Source: Ornithodoros turicata (Eukaryota; Arthropoda; Arachnida; Ixodida; Argasidae). From it: a stretch of DNA of 64,000 nt. Shown piece by piece: positions 19,791 through 32,105 of this stretch; the first letter of the stretch is position 1, and every line of letters begins with the position of its first letter. A program made the position numbers and the translations under genes. The DNA is taken from positions 16,560,804-16,624,803 of the forward strand of contig NC_088204.1 of assembly GCF_037126465.1 (NCBI RefSeq). Reading direction: 5' to 3'. A model generated the notes under the pieces. It saw only the letters and a list, made by a program, of their open reading frames with translations. It had not been told where the DNA came from and searched no databases.

Positions 19791-22700
19791 AAGCCATATT
19801 CTCGCTATCGCAGGCAGGTGCATTCGGCAGGTGCTCCGTCGTTCGACAAAACACCTGCACTTGTGATGCGCAGTATATGTGAGCATAAGCGCGAGATTAA
19901 CATTGAACCCGTGACATTGCCTAAAGGTTGGCATGAATCCGCTGTGTTATTCGTGCATGTGTGCCGCGTCGATTAATCGTGGTCTGTAATCCAGAAAGGC
20001 CCGGCAAATGTCTCTATTATGCCCTCGCCGAAAGCGCATTGATTCGCACCCAGCCGCCGTACTCCCTTTGATGTTGCACCACCGCCCTCTTCCAAAGAAT
20101 GAACCTCCCACGGAATATCCCATAAATCGCCGTAGCGAACACAATGGGATCACGCAACTCTGTTCCACGCCAAGAACTATGCCCAGAGCTTTGCGTGTTA
20201 GCGCTAAAACGTGCGTTTTGCATTGTGCTTTTCATCTAGTGCTCTCGCCGAGACGAATTTTTGATACCGGGGTTTGGGGATGCCCAAAGGTGTATAGCTT
20301 GTACCTGCACCTCTTGTTCGTCGATCTATTTCTCATGAGCGCACCGTAAAAAGAAATAGAAAGAACAGTGCGTATTTGCTCCCACGCGAACGGTGCGTAG
20401 TGCAACACTTCCTCTTCCACGAACATTGTTTCCTGTAGCATGCGAAGACTCAGAAGTCGAAATTGCCTATTTCCGTGGAAGAAAGCAAGGACGTAGAACC
20501 GCAAGCAAAGCAAAACAAGGAAGTGAAACATCAGCACTCCTGCATAACACGCGCTAGGAAGTTCGTTGGGAAGCGACTCGTGTAAACATTCCAGTTCCCG
20601 CGCATCCTTTGAGCATACCCGAAGTAGTCGTGTGAAAGGATCAGCGATTGCTTCGTTGCCCACCATGGGGCGCTCGGCTCGTGAGACAGAACAACGTGCA
20701 TGGAGCGCTGAAGAGCTCTTGGTGGGTGCGGTACGTAATCGTTTACTGGACGGTTTCAGTTCTCAAAGTCTTCCTGGATGTAGTTCCGTATCGGGATCAA
20801 ATATCGGGATAAAAACAAAAATCAAACTCTTTTACATAAGATAGGAACTAATCAGGAACGAAATGAAACAGAAATGACCCATATCGTGTGAAACGTATAA
20901 AATGTACATACCGTATATAAACGTATAAAACGTATATAAAAATTGTTCCCGTTTCTTGAAGGCGATTCGCCATCTTTACTGAGGACCTTCTGATCTAACC
21001 GGCAGCACAGTCTCATGCCCGCACCGCCTAGTGCGTGCCTGTGGGGAGGGGAGGGGAGGGAAGGGGGGGGGGGGCGTCCTCCAGACCACCCCTCAATCTG
21101 TCCGAGGTGAACTAGCCGAACCCAACGACCGTACCTATTGCGAGGTGGCACCTTCGGAATTCGTTAGGCTTAGCGATGATGTGTTTCTCCTGCGCTAGAA
21201 GTTCTTGTGTTCAAGTGCATATAAAAAAGGTTCTAGACGACACAACTTTATAATTCTTACATTTTTAGACTCAGTATATGACCTTCCACTTCTATGCAAT
21301 ATGTATTTATTTATTTACTTATTTATTTATTTTTATTTTTAAAAACGAGTGGTCTCGATAGGTAGTACACCAGTTTTCCTTTATAACAGGAGCGTAGCGA
21401 GGCGGCTTACGGGACCTGAGCAAGCCCCCAGATGTAGTTGATCATATAAGCGTGGCGCCAGGTCTTCGAGGGCCGGCTCGGAGGCTACGGTCACGGGTAC
21501 GGTCGCCTGTACTTTATAAATGTTACAATACCCTTGAAAAATGCCTTCTGAACAATGGTGAATTACGAATACTTGAATCTTTTCATTTCTGTATAACCTC
21601 GCAAGCTGTACCTTTGGCTACGATCCACTACCCTTTTGGAATTTTAATGGACATCCTCAGTCGCATGGAAACACCGGAAGGGGGGGGGGGGACTGACAAG
21701 GCTCGTCCATGGCATTGGAGCACTGAAGCGTTGTCCAAGGAGAATTGAGCCCCGCTGACGATAGGTCTTGCACCGTTGCTTTTGTCAGTGGTGCTTATCA
21801 TCCATATTGTTAACAATTCATTTCCTCCGAGGCATACATACATGTGATAATCGATTCCGCTAAACAAATACATGCGATCCAAGCAGTTTCTCGGCGCAAT
21901 TAGGACCCGCTGGAGAAACGTTACCACCATCTAAACACTCAACAGTACCTCGTCCTATACGTAGCTACAAGACACCCATCTGCAATGTACAAACTGCCTG
22001 TAGAACTTCCGTTCCTTTTCAGTAACTGGTATAACAGATCGACAACAGCCGAGATAACACAGCGTAAATTACCCACACGGTCGATCACGCAGTTCACGCT
22101 TTTACGAGCGAGCTCTCGAAAGCAAAACTGACTAACTGTAACGTTCAGCGATTCAAGGAATGGGGCCACCATTTTCTCCGCGGCATTTTCGGTAGACTGC
22201 ACTCAGAGGACTCGATGCAATTAGAGCCGACGCGATGAAATTAGGCGGACAAATGGGTCTACATGCAGACAGCGGTTAAGCACTGACTCCAGGGCAGGTT
22301 GACGAGTGTGTGCTGCATTTGATACTCTTATTTGGCAGCTAGTCTTAAGAGATAAATATCACGCGTCAAAGGGGGAGGGATTGCTGACACATAAAGCGAT
22401 GCTGGTATAAGTTGCAACACAGCCCCTGGAGCCTAAACGATTAAGCTCTAGACCAGAACAAAATCGGTCACTGACACCCCGGTAAATGTTGCTGTAGATG
22501 GGTGGATTCAAAAACAATTCCGGCATTGCACGCTTGGTAAAATTTCCCCATGTCATATAGTCACGATTTATTTGTTGTTCGTAAAATTTATCGCTTCGAA
22601 AGTTGCCTGTGTGCTCCAATAGAGGAAGGTGAGTCCTAAATTGGACATTGCACAGAAAGATAGAGTTCTTTTTACACATTACAACTCAAAGGCTCGCCTA

Positions 22701-24956
22701 CAATATGTGCCTACAATGTCCGAGAAGAAAGTGCTTCATACTGCACTATAGAAAACAGTTGAGAAGCTGAGATTTATCTGACTTCCTAGATGGTTCTAAG
22801 AAGACGTATGTAGAATTATGTTTCACACTGGTACATAGCTGTCCAGACAAGTGGTTCCTTGTTCGCAAAGGTATAATCGAAACGAAACAGATCTTATTGA
22901 GCTTTCGGCTGTATTGGCTGCCCGATCGACCGCCACGAGCCATGTCGGCACATTCGCAGTTAGCGTAACTGCGCTGTATAATAGGATTTCGACGAACATT
23001 ATAACCATTGGCAGGTGAACTTGTTACCGGAACACAGCAGTTGTGAGTTATACTGCAGTGGGCTATAGAATATCTATAGTTTACTTACCCAAGCAGCACA
23101 TGTTGGCACAGTATTTGACCAATATTTGGCCAATAGCACTGGTACAGCTTGGGTTGTTACTGCAAGGACGCTTTGCAGTGTTTCTCATTCGATTTCATGG
23201 GGCACACTAAACGTGCTTGAAGGCTGACGCTTCCTTCAAATAACGCCGACAGCATTCGTAAACCATGCAAGAACCTGTCGACAAACCTGCTCATATAGGA
23301 AGAACTTCAATGTTCGCGCGAAGCTTTGTTCTTCTTGTACGCTACGTGGAGTTGATCTGGTGTACAAGCATAGCTCCCACATTAACGTCCACCTTGAGCG
23401 CAGTCATTTAATTACGATGACCCGCATAACGATCTCACCCAAGGGTCTTCTTCAGCGAAGACCTTTCCTCTTGGGCTGCACGACTTTCCTTGGTTTATAA
23501 ACAGATCACTACACGCGTAAGTGGCGCCAAAACAATTTCAAGAGCAGCGCCGTTCAACTGAGTTGCTAATGATGTGATGCTAATGATAACCAGCTAATTA
23601 ACCTCCCGACGATCCGTGGGACAATACACGAGGATGAAATTACATCGGGACCTTCGACCTCCCACCTTCAAGTGAGAGGACATATTTCCTTGTCCTTGAA
23701 TTTGACGCTGCGTCACCCGAGGACAAACAACCCTCCAACAACACAACAAGAAGAAGAAGAAGACGAAGCGATGAGTGAGGAAATTTGGCACAACTTGTGG
23801 CTGACTTTCAAGAGGGCACACTGGGTATGGTATGATTTATGAAATGATGGGTATGACTACTACTTGGTTACGTGATATGACGTGAAGCCCTCATGGCTAT
23901 ATAGACCCACAGAAACTCTGGAATCCTTCAGCGCGTAAAGACATCAAAGTCGCGAGTGGAAGATAAGTGGAAGAACAACAAGAACGTATCGTAACAGAAC
24001 ACCAGCTCCACAAGTGGAATATGTGTGTGTGTGGCTCATAATGTTTCATAGATTTTCCGGCAACAAGTCAAAGTATGAATCCAGTTCTAAAGAGAGCAAA
24101 GGAGATCAGTGCCCCCTAGAAATTCGCAGAAGAAAACTTTGCGCCTCTAAATGGCCGACACATAGGCCACTCCAACATACCAGTATGTTAAAGAGGAAAA
24201 CAAGCTGTATTACACAAATAAGGCAAACTGACATCTATTATAAATTCAATCCAGAATGCTATAAGAAGCAGAGCAAAGCAAGAGAAGACAGCGGATACGA
24301 ACAAGTATAGGAAAAAATTCAAGATGGCGTCACCCACCACCAATTGCTGAGAAACTCGTAGTTTTTGTTTGTGTTTTTCTTCCCAATCACTGGTATATAA
24401 GACGCAGGCCACGCGGGAACAAACGAAGTACAATAAGCGCTTTTCTGAACGCCAACGGGATGGACGAATATTGTCTTTACCAATCTGCACTCTATCTGAA
24501 GTATCTCTATCTGAAGGAATATGCAGGTTTGAGGTATTAAATTGGCGTTTTTCTAGGTCACCCCGTTGATATTTTGTATTTCCACGCTGCTCACTAACGG
24601 AGCCATCAAAGCGCGCTGTAATTGGTACGACTGCATGGTTTATAGAGCGTTGAAAAAACTAATTTGAAAGCCAGGAGATAAAAATCTGCAGACCTCGTGT
24701 TGTTGAAAGATGCAGCTTTGTTGGCATCACTGTTTAATTACCATAAATTTATCTGGTGCGCCTGAAGATGACATTGGTATTCCGTAAGAGGGTCACAGCA
24801 ACTCGCAGCCACCATTAACCCTTTCTGGGGGAAACTTGTTCCTCGTAACAATAGTACAATAAGTCAACAAGCAGATACCAACAGCCAGGGATTGTTGCAA
24901 TGCACTTCACCGCGATAAAACCCGATTTACCATGGTAGAATTTTCGTAGCAATGGT
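19791..24956. other. Non-coding with repeat fragments
   Basis: Holds a degenerate CCCAAGCAGCACA hairpin end at 23092-23160, a repeat at 23760-23955 shared with 9870-10020, and poly-G tracts (21066-21074, 21679-21690) of the kind seen inside hAT-like MITEs. A possible short first exon at 20665-20730 is discussed under findings. Nothing else is supported. Confidence 0.35.
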
Positions 24957-25197
24957 TCCAGCGGCATGGCCGACTGGATAGAAAACATCCGCTCGTCCCT
25001 ATCACCGGCTGTGCTGTCAAAGGTTTTTTCTTGGGTTTTCCGGCAGGCTTTCTAGACGAATGTCGGTACCATTCCCCCTGAAGTCTGCACAAGACTCATA
25101 CTAACCCACCTGTCCCCCACTCCATCCTGTTGTCCCCTCTCATTCTGTCCGGGTCTGTACGCTGCTCATAGCCATAGTTGCTTCGCGGCATTGACAG
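24957..25197 (+). mobile_element. tRNA-derived SINE, head type a, internally deleted
   Basis: It starts CAGCGGCATGGCCGACTGG. Most of the tRNA-like region, including box B, is missing; it jumps to CACCGGCTGTGCTGTC. The body then follows to GTTGCTTCGCGGC. Confidence 0.75.
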
Positions 25198-25221
25198 GAG
25201 TAAAAAAAGGGAAACATACGT

Positions 25222-25856
25222 TAATTTTTAAAAAAGAAGGGAAAGGTTACCCTGCGCTACGGCGGCTTGCTATTCCCAGCAAAGGAAACAAAACGAAAAG
25301 GAGGAGAAAAAAAACAAAGAAAAAGAAAAAAAAGAAAAACACTGAATGGACCGTTTTCACACTCTCGACGTATCCTAGCGGCTATCCAGCGAAACACGAT
25401 CGACAACCGCGTCGTCTGCTACGAATTTCCGCCATATTGACTCCCACGCACAGCTCGCGATACGCTCACAAAAGTGTAGCGATACGCTTAGCGACACACT
25501 GCATTTTAGAGTTGAGTAAATTCGTAGCAAAGGAGGTTTGAAAAAGTTGACAAAATCGGTACACAGCATTCACGCATGGTAAGCGTGGGAGTCAGTATGG
25601 CGGCTTGGCGGCATTCGCTTCTACAAAGGGTGGCTCCACAATACGCGGAGGGAGCTAGTATTCAGGCACCCTATACAGCCGGCTGCATACGCGCGACATA
25701 CCGGCTACAGCCGGCGTCATATTGGCGCCATCTATTGAATACGTAGGGAGCTCTTCGGCGCCGTCAGGGTCACAGAGCATGCGCAGAAGCGTTGTGAAAA
25801 AAGTCCGTTGGCCACAGTTCACCCAGAAGGACACAGACCAGCAGGAACTGAAGAAG
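25222..25856 (+). repeat. Dispersed repeat A, copy 2, split
   Basis: The outer blocks (25222-25292 and 25811-25856) match 13-156 in order. Between them lies about 500 bp with a 20-bp inverted pair, CGCCATATTGACTCCCACGC and its near complement, at about 25431-25450 and 25583-25602. That suggests a hairpin element inserted into repeat A. Confidence 0.5.
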
Positions 25857-26184
25857 CATACAAGCACAGAAACTGGTAGCAGCACTGACTGGATTCGAAG
25901 GGTGTGGGTTCGTACGTCACGACTGGTGGCTTTCCATTAAATGCCATTCTTTTAAGTGCCACTATAAATAACACCGTTTGGCTTCGGGGCATGCGCAGTG
26001 ACATCGTATTCCTTTGGGGCTTTAGCAGATCTGAATACGTATATACAAAATAACGTTGTTTCCGGAACACGATAAACCAATGGCACTGTTGCTTTGAAGC
26101 GGCTGACATCACGTTACTGAGCTTGGATTTCACAACTTCTTTTACCATTGCGTCTGCGCATAGTGGTTTCGAAGTACTAGGACT

Positions 26185-26302
26185 CCCGAAGCACAACAAC
26201 ATCTTGGCAAAATATTGGTGGTGTATCGGCAATGCTTCTCCAATATTGGTCCAGTATTTCCGATATATCCATCCAGTATTGGGCCAAGATGTTGTGCTGC
26301 TC
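26185..26302. mobile_element. Hairpin MITE, CAAGCAGCACA-type ends
   Basis: The inverted arms GCACAACAACATCTTGGC (26191-26208) and its complement (26282-26299) enclose AATATTGG-rich sequence. The ends resemble the CCCAAGCAGCACAA ends at 27885-28037. Confidence 0.5.
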
Positions 26303-26639
26303 GAATCGCACTCATCCCCACACACACTGGAGCACCGGGCCAATGGCGTTTGCGTTTACCAAAGTCCCACCAACACCTAACGTAAACATCGCGCCGCCAT
26401 TACGGTCGTTTCGACACTCGTGGTAATCATGGCTTACGCAACAAGACAAAACACCGATCGCCCTCCAGACTTTCGCCGATTCACAACCAATCTCTCGATT
26501 GCTCTCAATCAGTTCGAAATCGGCATGAAAGTGCGTGTACTACATGCGTCGCGCGGTATGGCTAGAGGCAATGTCGATGGGCCGGCATCACGTAGCAAGC
26601 AAATAGCGGAACGAGGCCGTCTGCTCCGGCCTCGACACT

Positions 26640-27832
26640 AGCCTGTCATTTGCAAGATGCTCGTAATCTTGGGATTCCTTTTGAGCAGGAAGGTTGTATG
26701 CGTACACGAGGGGATTCTTTCTTTTGCGAAAGTGCTGCAGAGCCGTTCCCACGATATGAAGAAAGAGCGTCAGACTGGCACCTATTGCCGTTTCGGCACT
26801 TGCCATGTAAGAAATAGTAAGGAGAGAGAAAGTGAGGATAATTTTGTGCAGCGCAGTTGCAACAGTTAGACTTGAATCACTTGATAGAACATTGTATCGT
26901 ATTGGAAGAAAGAAAAACATGATGTATAGACTCCAACGCATGCCGGATACTCCATAGTACTTTTAGCTGCGTGCTGCATGCTAATCGTGAGTAATGAAAA
27001 AAAAAACGATAAGGAATAACGATATATGTGACTCTGTAGGCAAACTGAGTGCGAAAAGAATGACAAAAAATTCACTGAAGTAAGGGAGGATCCAATATTC
27101 CAAAGAGAATGTATTTTTGAGTCTTTGGCTCTTGGATTCTACTCTCTGTTAGCCTTTTTCCACGTCAGAATTCGTAGCGTTGAGACATGCAGCAATGCCG
27201 TGTCAACACATTTAAAGAATTCACCGAATCGACCCAAATAAGGTGAAGAATGCACTCTGAAGTATCAGTTCGGCTACTAACTGGACAGGCATCCCCAGAA
27301 GGCCAGGACGGAGCAAATGGTCATCTACTTCCGAGAGAGAGAGAGAGAGAGAAATACATGATGACGATGATGACTTCCGAAACCCTAGCTGGTTACGCGC
27401 ATACTCGTGTTACACTTGCATTAGTTAGGCCACTTTATTTCCACTTTCCTTTCACAAGGTCAGAGAGTGAGACTGAGTGTGTGTCGTGTGGTCCTGGTAC
27501 ATGAACGGGAATATATCTCCTGGAAGATGAAATTAAACAGTAGATGGTGGTGGTGCTTCTAAAAAATCTCGCCGCTGTCGGACTCACAGTCGTGAGCAGT
27601 AGATGGCTGAGAATGCTACATGCACTTCTGCTGAGCGTATCAGAGCATTCCATGAACTATATAGCTATATTTTTCTATTTAGATAATAGATTATATACTC
27701 ATTATGCTGCGTGCATACGGTTTCGTGTCTTGACCACGCTTGCACGACCGTGCTGGCAACACGCACAGTTGTCACAAACAGCAGACCGTTTAATATTTCC
27801 TCGTGAGTAGCACGCATAGGTCGGCGTTTCGT
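26640..27832. other. Non-coding
   Basis: Holds a (GA)n run at about 27334-27352. No gene recognised. Confidence 0.3.
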
Positions 27833-28264
27833 GCCTTCGAAACTCACGATCACAATCATCTGATAAGGCGTGAGTTCGGGCCCTCCCAAGCAGCACAATG
27901 TACTGAAAGTCGAGTGCAATACGGGTGGACGGGTAGGTGGAAGACCTTGAAGAGACTCGTGAAACTAAAGAATATTGATAAGACACATACCGTCCACCCC
28001 TATTGCACTCGACTTTCAGTACATTGTGCTGCTTGGGCTGCTACGAACTCACTTGAAGGTCGACATGGTGTATCGGTCAGATCGATCATGCCGGATGTTA
28101 GCGCACTCACCAGATGACATCACACCTGCTCTGTTTACAAGTGTGATGTTATCCGATGAGTGCACTAATATGCGGCATGATCGACGCCATGTCGACCTTC
28201 AAGTGAGTAAGTAGCAGGGCCCGAACTCACGCCTTATCAGATTGTGATCGTGAGTTTCGAAGGC
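27833..28264. mobile_element. Palindromic element carrying an inserted hairpin MITE
   Basis: The outer arms 27833-27884 and 28216-28264 are inverted copies (GCCTTCGAAACTCACGATCA...). A second pair of arms (28041-28110 and 28143-28215) continues the same hairpin inward. Removing the MITE at 27885-28037 restores one continuous palindrome of about 277 bp. Confidence 0.75.
27885..28037. mobile_element. Hairpin MITE (CCCAAGCAGCACAATG ends)
   Basis: The 48-bp arms at 27885-27932 and 27990-28037 are nearly perfect inverted copies, with a 57-bp centre. It interrupts the outer palindrome, with a possible 2-bp (CT) duplication at 27883-27884 and 28038-28039. Confidence 0.8.
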
Positions 28265-31058
28265 CCGAAATCCCGAGCTTAATAATAATTGGGGGCTTAC
28301 GTCGCGAGACAAAAACGCCGAGCTATGGTAGCACGTACAACCCGTACCATTCGTGTACCAAATCCAAACAGCGGCTTGGAAAAGAGACGAAAAGTAGCAC
28401 ATCTATAACTGATGGAGAACGGTGCGACCACGAACTTGGAAGCGGAGACAAGAAAGTATAGACAGAGCAGACTCATACGAATCAATCAACCAAACAATGA
28501 AACAATGAAATAATGAAAACAAAATGGAATGACCTGAATATGAGGAATGAAGAAAATTAAACATAAAAACCCCAATACGTGGAAAATCGCGCTTTTGTAG
28601 AAAGTACTGTGAATTTATCTCGAAGAGAACGTTTCGCTGTCTTCTGAAGACGGCCAGTTGTTACCCTTCTCGATTCATCACGTGTCTTACTGGGACGCTC
28701 GCTAGATCGCTTTTGTTGCTTCGGTGTTGCGTGTGTGTGTGTGTCACATACTGCCCCCAATCTGCCTGGCGAAACAGGCCCCCTTGTACGCAGAGCCCCA
28801 AACAGAAATATGCTGGCATGATCCCCGTGCATCGCCCGTACGAAAATATCGGCCTTGAACGTGAGCATAACCCACATACGAATCGCGGCGACATTCTTGT
28901 TACAAAGAGCAAAGGGAGGACACGAGCAATGACCTTGCTCGCTCTAGCGGGCGTATACTAGGGTCAAACGCAGATCTGTGACGTACATTCAAATAACATT
29001 CCACACACAAGCACAGCGGGAGACGCGCATATGCTTGCGTAACCCAGAAAGAAGCAACTGCAGCGCTGACATCGCTGTTTACTTTACTCCGCCCTGCGGA
29101 AGAGCGACGTCGAGCGTAGTGCTACACGCCTACGCTGTGCAAGGTGTTCCACAACACGCACCGCCGCACCGACGTCACTAGCGTCACTCAAGGATAAGCG
29201 AGGGTACTAGTGCGGTACTAGGGTACTAGTGCTAGTCTACTAGTACTAGTGAGGGTACTAGTGCTGCGAATAGGGTACTAGTGCAAAGCTTGGGGCGTCA
29301 TGTGCAATGCTGCTAAGGTTTCCGCTAATCATCAGAATTGATCCGGGCCGAATGTCATTATTGGACCAGCATCAGTTCAGTGCTACGATATGCAACAGAA
29401 CTGCTGCACCCTCGCTTTGGCCACTCTTGATGTCCGAGTGGTACTGATCAGGTGACAGTTCCCCAACGGCTATCACTAAAGACGGACAATTTATGTTGTA
29501 ATGATCTGTGTTATGCTATGTTATGTCATGTTATTTAGCGATGTTGGTGCAGGAGGAGGAGGAGGAGATCAGTTATCAGGTAGCGTCACATGTCCCATGT
29601 TTCAGAAAATAAAACGAAAGCAGCAGCACACATTTAAGGGGGAATCACTTCTTCGCGAGACAATAGAGACAGTTTCTTCGCACGCCGCTCAGAAACGACG
29701 TAAAATATCGTCAAAACAGAAGTACTGGCGTGTTCCCCTTGTATTACCATTGTCAATGACACATTTTGTAGAATTCCAGGACTATTCGTTGATTTGTATT
29801 GAGCCCGAATTCGCAAATATTTTAGTGTGCGACACTATCGAGATGGCAGCACATGTTCGAGACGCACCAAACTTTAATTTATTAAAAATCAACTCAACCT
29901 TGTCCTCTAAAAATTACGTCATTGACTAGAGAAAAGCTAAAACACGCAGTACCAATGTTATGATGATCGTTTAGAGCGTTCACGTGTCTTGTGCGAACGA
30001 AAATCGCCCGTAGATTTTTGAAGAAGTTTACTTCTCACAACGCATTCAACGGAAGTGCAAATCGACCACAAATTACTTCCGGGAACGCTAGATGTCGCTG
30101 CAAGCCACATATGACGCAACCAGGGCCATCTTCGACGTTGACGTGAACGTTGCCAGTAGTCGCACACAGACAAACGATTGTTCACACAACACATTCGTAT
30201 TCTTGCGAAAGACGCTGAATTTTGCAGTACGTTTAGCTATGTTGACTACCTTTACATAGGAGAGTTCCTATTGTGCATACAGCAGACGCAACAAAAAGGA
30301 CTACGCGGAAGGCGAATTAAAAGTTGGTCTAATCGGAATGCTTACTTCCTTCAAAACAACTTACGGAAGTAAAAGCGAAAGCGATTATAAGATTCTCTCA
30401 TAATGTTGATAGATGGCGCTGTGACTAACAGGCGGCAAGCAGCGCCGCCCTCGCCGGCGGCGGCGGGAAACCTAACCGTGCCACCGGTCACACACTTAAT
30501 CTTAACTGCTTCGCAGACGATCCATTAGTCAAGGCTGAAAAACCCGGTAGACCTATAGCTACATTATACATACTATAGTACGCTCGCAACAGAAAGGGAC
30601 TTGTCTTCTCCGCTGCGTAGCAGAAATGCCGTGGGCAGACGATGTACAATTAGCGCCGGGGAAAGGGTGTAGGCCCGACGGAATTGAAATGCAGCACACA
30701 TTATGAAATAAAAAGGACAGGCGTGGTCCGGAAGAAATTTAACGGGGCGACCTGCCAACGCGTGCTCGCCGGGGCCTTGCGCGAAAGCCCCCGCTCGATT
30801 TCGGCTTACCAAAACAGGGACTCTACGTGCATGGGGAGAAGGAAAGTGAATCGGGTGATGCAGAGGTGGAATTGGTGAAACATCTGTCGCAGCCACGTTC
30901 TCGATCCCAAAGCAAGCGATTAGGAAGTGACTGGATGGCCATACGGAATTGTCGCTCTTTGTGGGCGACATTGTAGCGAAGAGGAGTGACTATAGTGAAT
31001 AGGTGTATAGGAGTGAATGAGTAGTAGTGAATATAACGGACGCGTTTAGAGAGCACGA
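28265..31058. other. Non-coding; repeat fragments and GGTACTAGTGC cluster
   Basis: 28285-28312 carries a 'GGGGCTTACGTCGCGAGACAA' type fragment also seen at 55310-55335, 55517-55545 and, weaker, 51973-51996. Several GGGTACTAGTGC units lie at 29200-29285. A GC-rich block lies at 30430-30485. No gene recognised. Confidence 0.35.
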
Positions 31059-31228
31059 TGGAAATTGATGTCCTGAGGCTGGAACACAGAGAGAGGACTA
31101 CACACAAGCCTCAAACGCCTAAGAACAATCAAAGAAGGAAGTCACTGAAAGGGTTAGCCAGCTGTAGGACTCGAACCCGCACCTTCTGGGTTGCCAGTCA
31201 AGGGCTCTACGAATTGAGCTAAGCTAAC
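31059..31228 (-). mobile_element. tRNA-derived SINE, second family
   Basis: On the minus strand the first ~75 bases (31228 to 31153) look like a whole tRNA: GTTAGCTTAGCTCAATTCG with box A, then GGGTTCGAGTCC as box B. A tail 'AGTGACTTCCTTCTTTGATTG' follows, ending GACATCAATTTCCATC. Tail-only copies occur at 45184-45243 and 47853-47918, and the 31059-31133 segment recurs at 31361-31433. A free functional tRNA gene is unlikely because the tail is repeated elsewhere. Confidence 0.65.
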
Positions 31229-31360
31229 ACACCTCACCGACGACTTCCAAGAGTGCGTCATTTGAAGGGACAAACATCCACTCACCACTCTTACATGTTT
31301 TTTCACTCACACACACACATTCATACGACGGGTCGACGCAAGCGGCATATGTTGAACACG

Positions 31361-31464
31361 ATGGAAATTGATGTTCTGAGGCTGGAACACAGAGAAAGGA
31401 GAACACACAAGCCTCAAATGCCTAAGAACATCAATCCAGAAGATGTGGGTTCGAGTCCTACAGA
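31361..31464. repeat. Rearranged pieces of the second SINE family
   Basis: The tail segment (31361-31433) matches 31059-31133. It is followed by a box-B piece (GTGGGTTCGAGTCCTACAG) in the opposite orientation, so the copy has been inverted or joined from two copies. Confidence 0.5.
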
Positions 31465-31575
31465 ACTGTGCCAACATTCGCCCGGAAAGTCTCCCGGAAA
31501 ACCTCAGAGTACCGCTGGTGGTAGGATTCGAACCCAGCACATCTCAAGCCTTCAGCACGACCTAGGCTACCACCA

Positions 31576-32060
31576 GGGTCACCAAATAAGCTACGCTTCA
31601 GAGTATTGACACTGAGGCAAAAGGGAGAGTTGGAGCCGCCATGTTGTTTCCGTTTGACCTCCAGTGCCATACACGGAGCGCTCTTCGAAGTGTTGTTTTC
31701 TTCCACTGCCGAACTTCACCTGTTTCGGTGAAGTTCGAAGTCGGTGAAGTTCGAAGTCGGTGAAGTTCGAAGTCGGTGAAGTTCGAAGTCGGTGAAGTTC
31801 GAAGTCGGTGAAGTTCGAAGTCGGTGAAGTTCGAAGTCGGTGAAGTTCGAAGTCGGTGAAGTTCGAAGTCGGTGAAGTTCGAAGTCGGTGAAGTTCGAAG
31901 TCGGTGAAGTTCGAAGTCGGTGAAGTTCGAAGTCGGTGAAGTTCGAAATAGGTGCCGCAGTAGATGTGGGGCTGGAGGTCAAACTGAAACAACATGGCGG
32001 CTCCAACTCTCCCTTTTGCCTCAGTGTCGATACTCTGAAGCGTAGCTTATTTAGTGACTA
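31576..32060. mobile_element. Foldback-type element with central 16-bp tandem array
   Basis: This 485-bp element has 89-bp terminal inverted repeats (31576-31664 and 31972-32060) matching at about 84 of 89 bases. It is flanked by a 10-bp duplication, GCTACCACCA, at 31566-31575 and 32061-32070. The middle is an array of GGTGAAGTTCGAAGTC. A 9-10 bp duplication with long inverted ends fits Mutator-like or foldback elements. There is no transposase. Confidence 0.85.
31727..31950. repeat. 16-bp tandem array, 14 units
   Basis: Thirteen units read as identical copies of GGTGAAGTTCGAAGTC, and the last unit ends AAATA. One inverted partial unit (CGAACTTCACC, 31710-31720) precedes the array. Because 16 is not a multiple of 3, translation gives a 16-residue period that is an artefact. 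Confidence 0.95.
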
Positions 32061-32105
32061 GCTACCACCAACGAACGGACGCCTTGACCGCTCGGCCGTG
32101 CCGCT

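Larger units (their letters stand above)
31465..32105 (-). mobile_element. tRNA-derived SINE, head type a, split by a foldback element
   Basis: Read on the minus strand, the head begins near 32105 (CAGCGGCACGGCCGAGCGG). It is cut at 32061/31575 by the element at 31576-32060. It resumes with box B (GGGTTCGAATCC) and the shared body. The duplicated GCTACCACCA at both cuts is SINE sequence. Confidence 0.8.

Noticed and set aside
29501..29929. 142-codon plus-strand frame as a gene
   Set aside because: Starts in a TTATG/GGA simple repeat, shows no known motif and is rich in AT-type codons like its surroundings.
31153..31228. Functional tRNA gene
   Set aside because: The tRNA-like part continues into a SINE tail whose copies occur elsewhere, and acceptor pairing looks imperfect.
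31727..31950. CRISPR-like array
   Set aside because: Units are contiguous 16-mers without spacers, in a eukaryotic transposon.
31591..32006. Open frames with a 16-residue repeat (TSNFTDFELHRLR)
   Set aside because: They are translations of the 16-bp tandem array inside the foldback element, open in several frames because the unit lacks stops.
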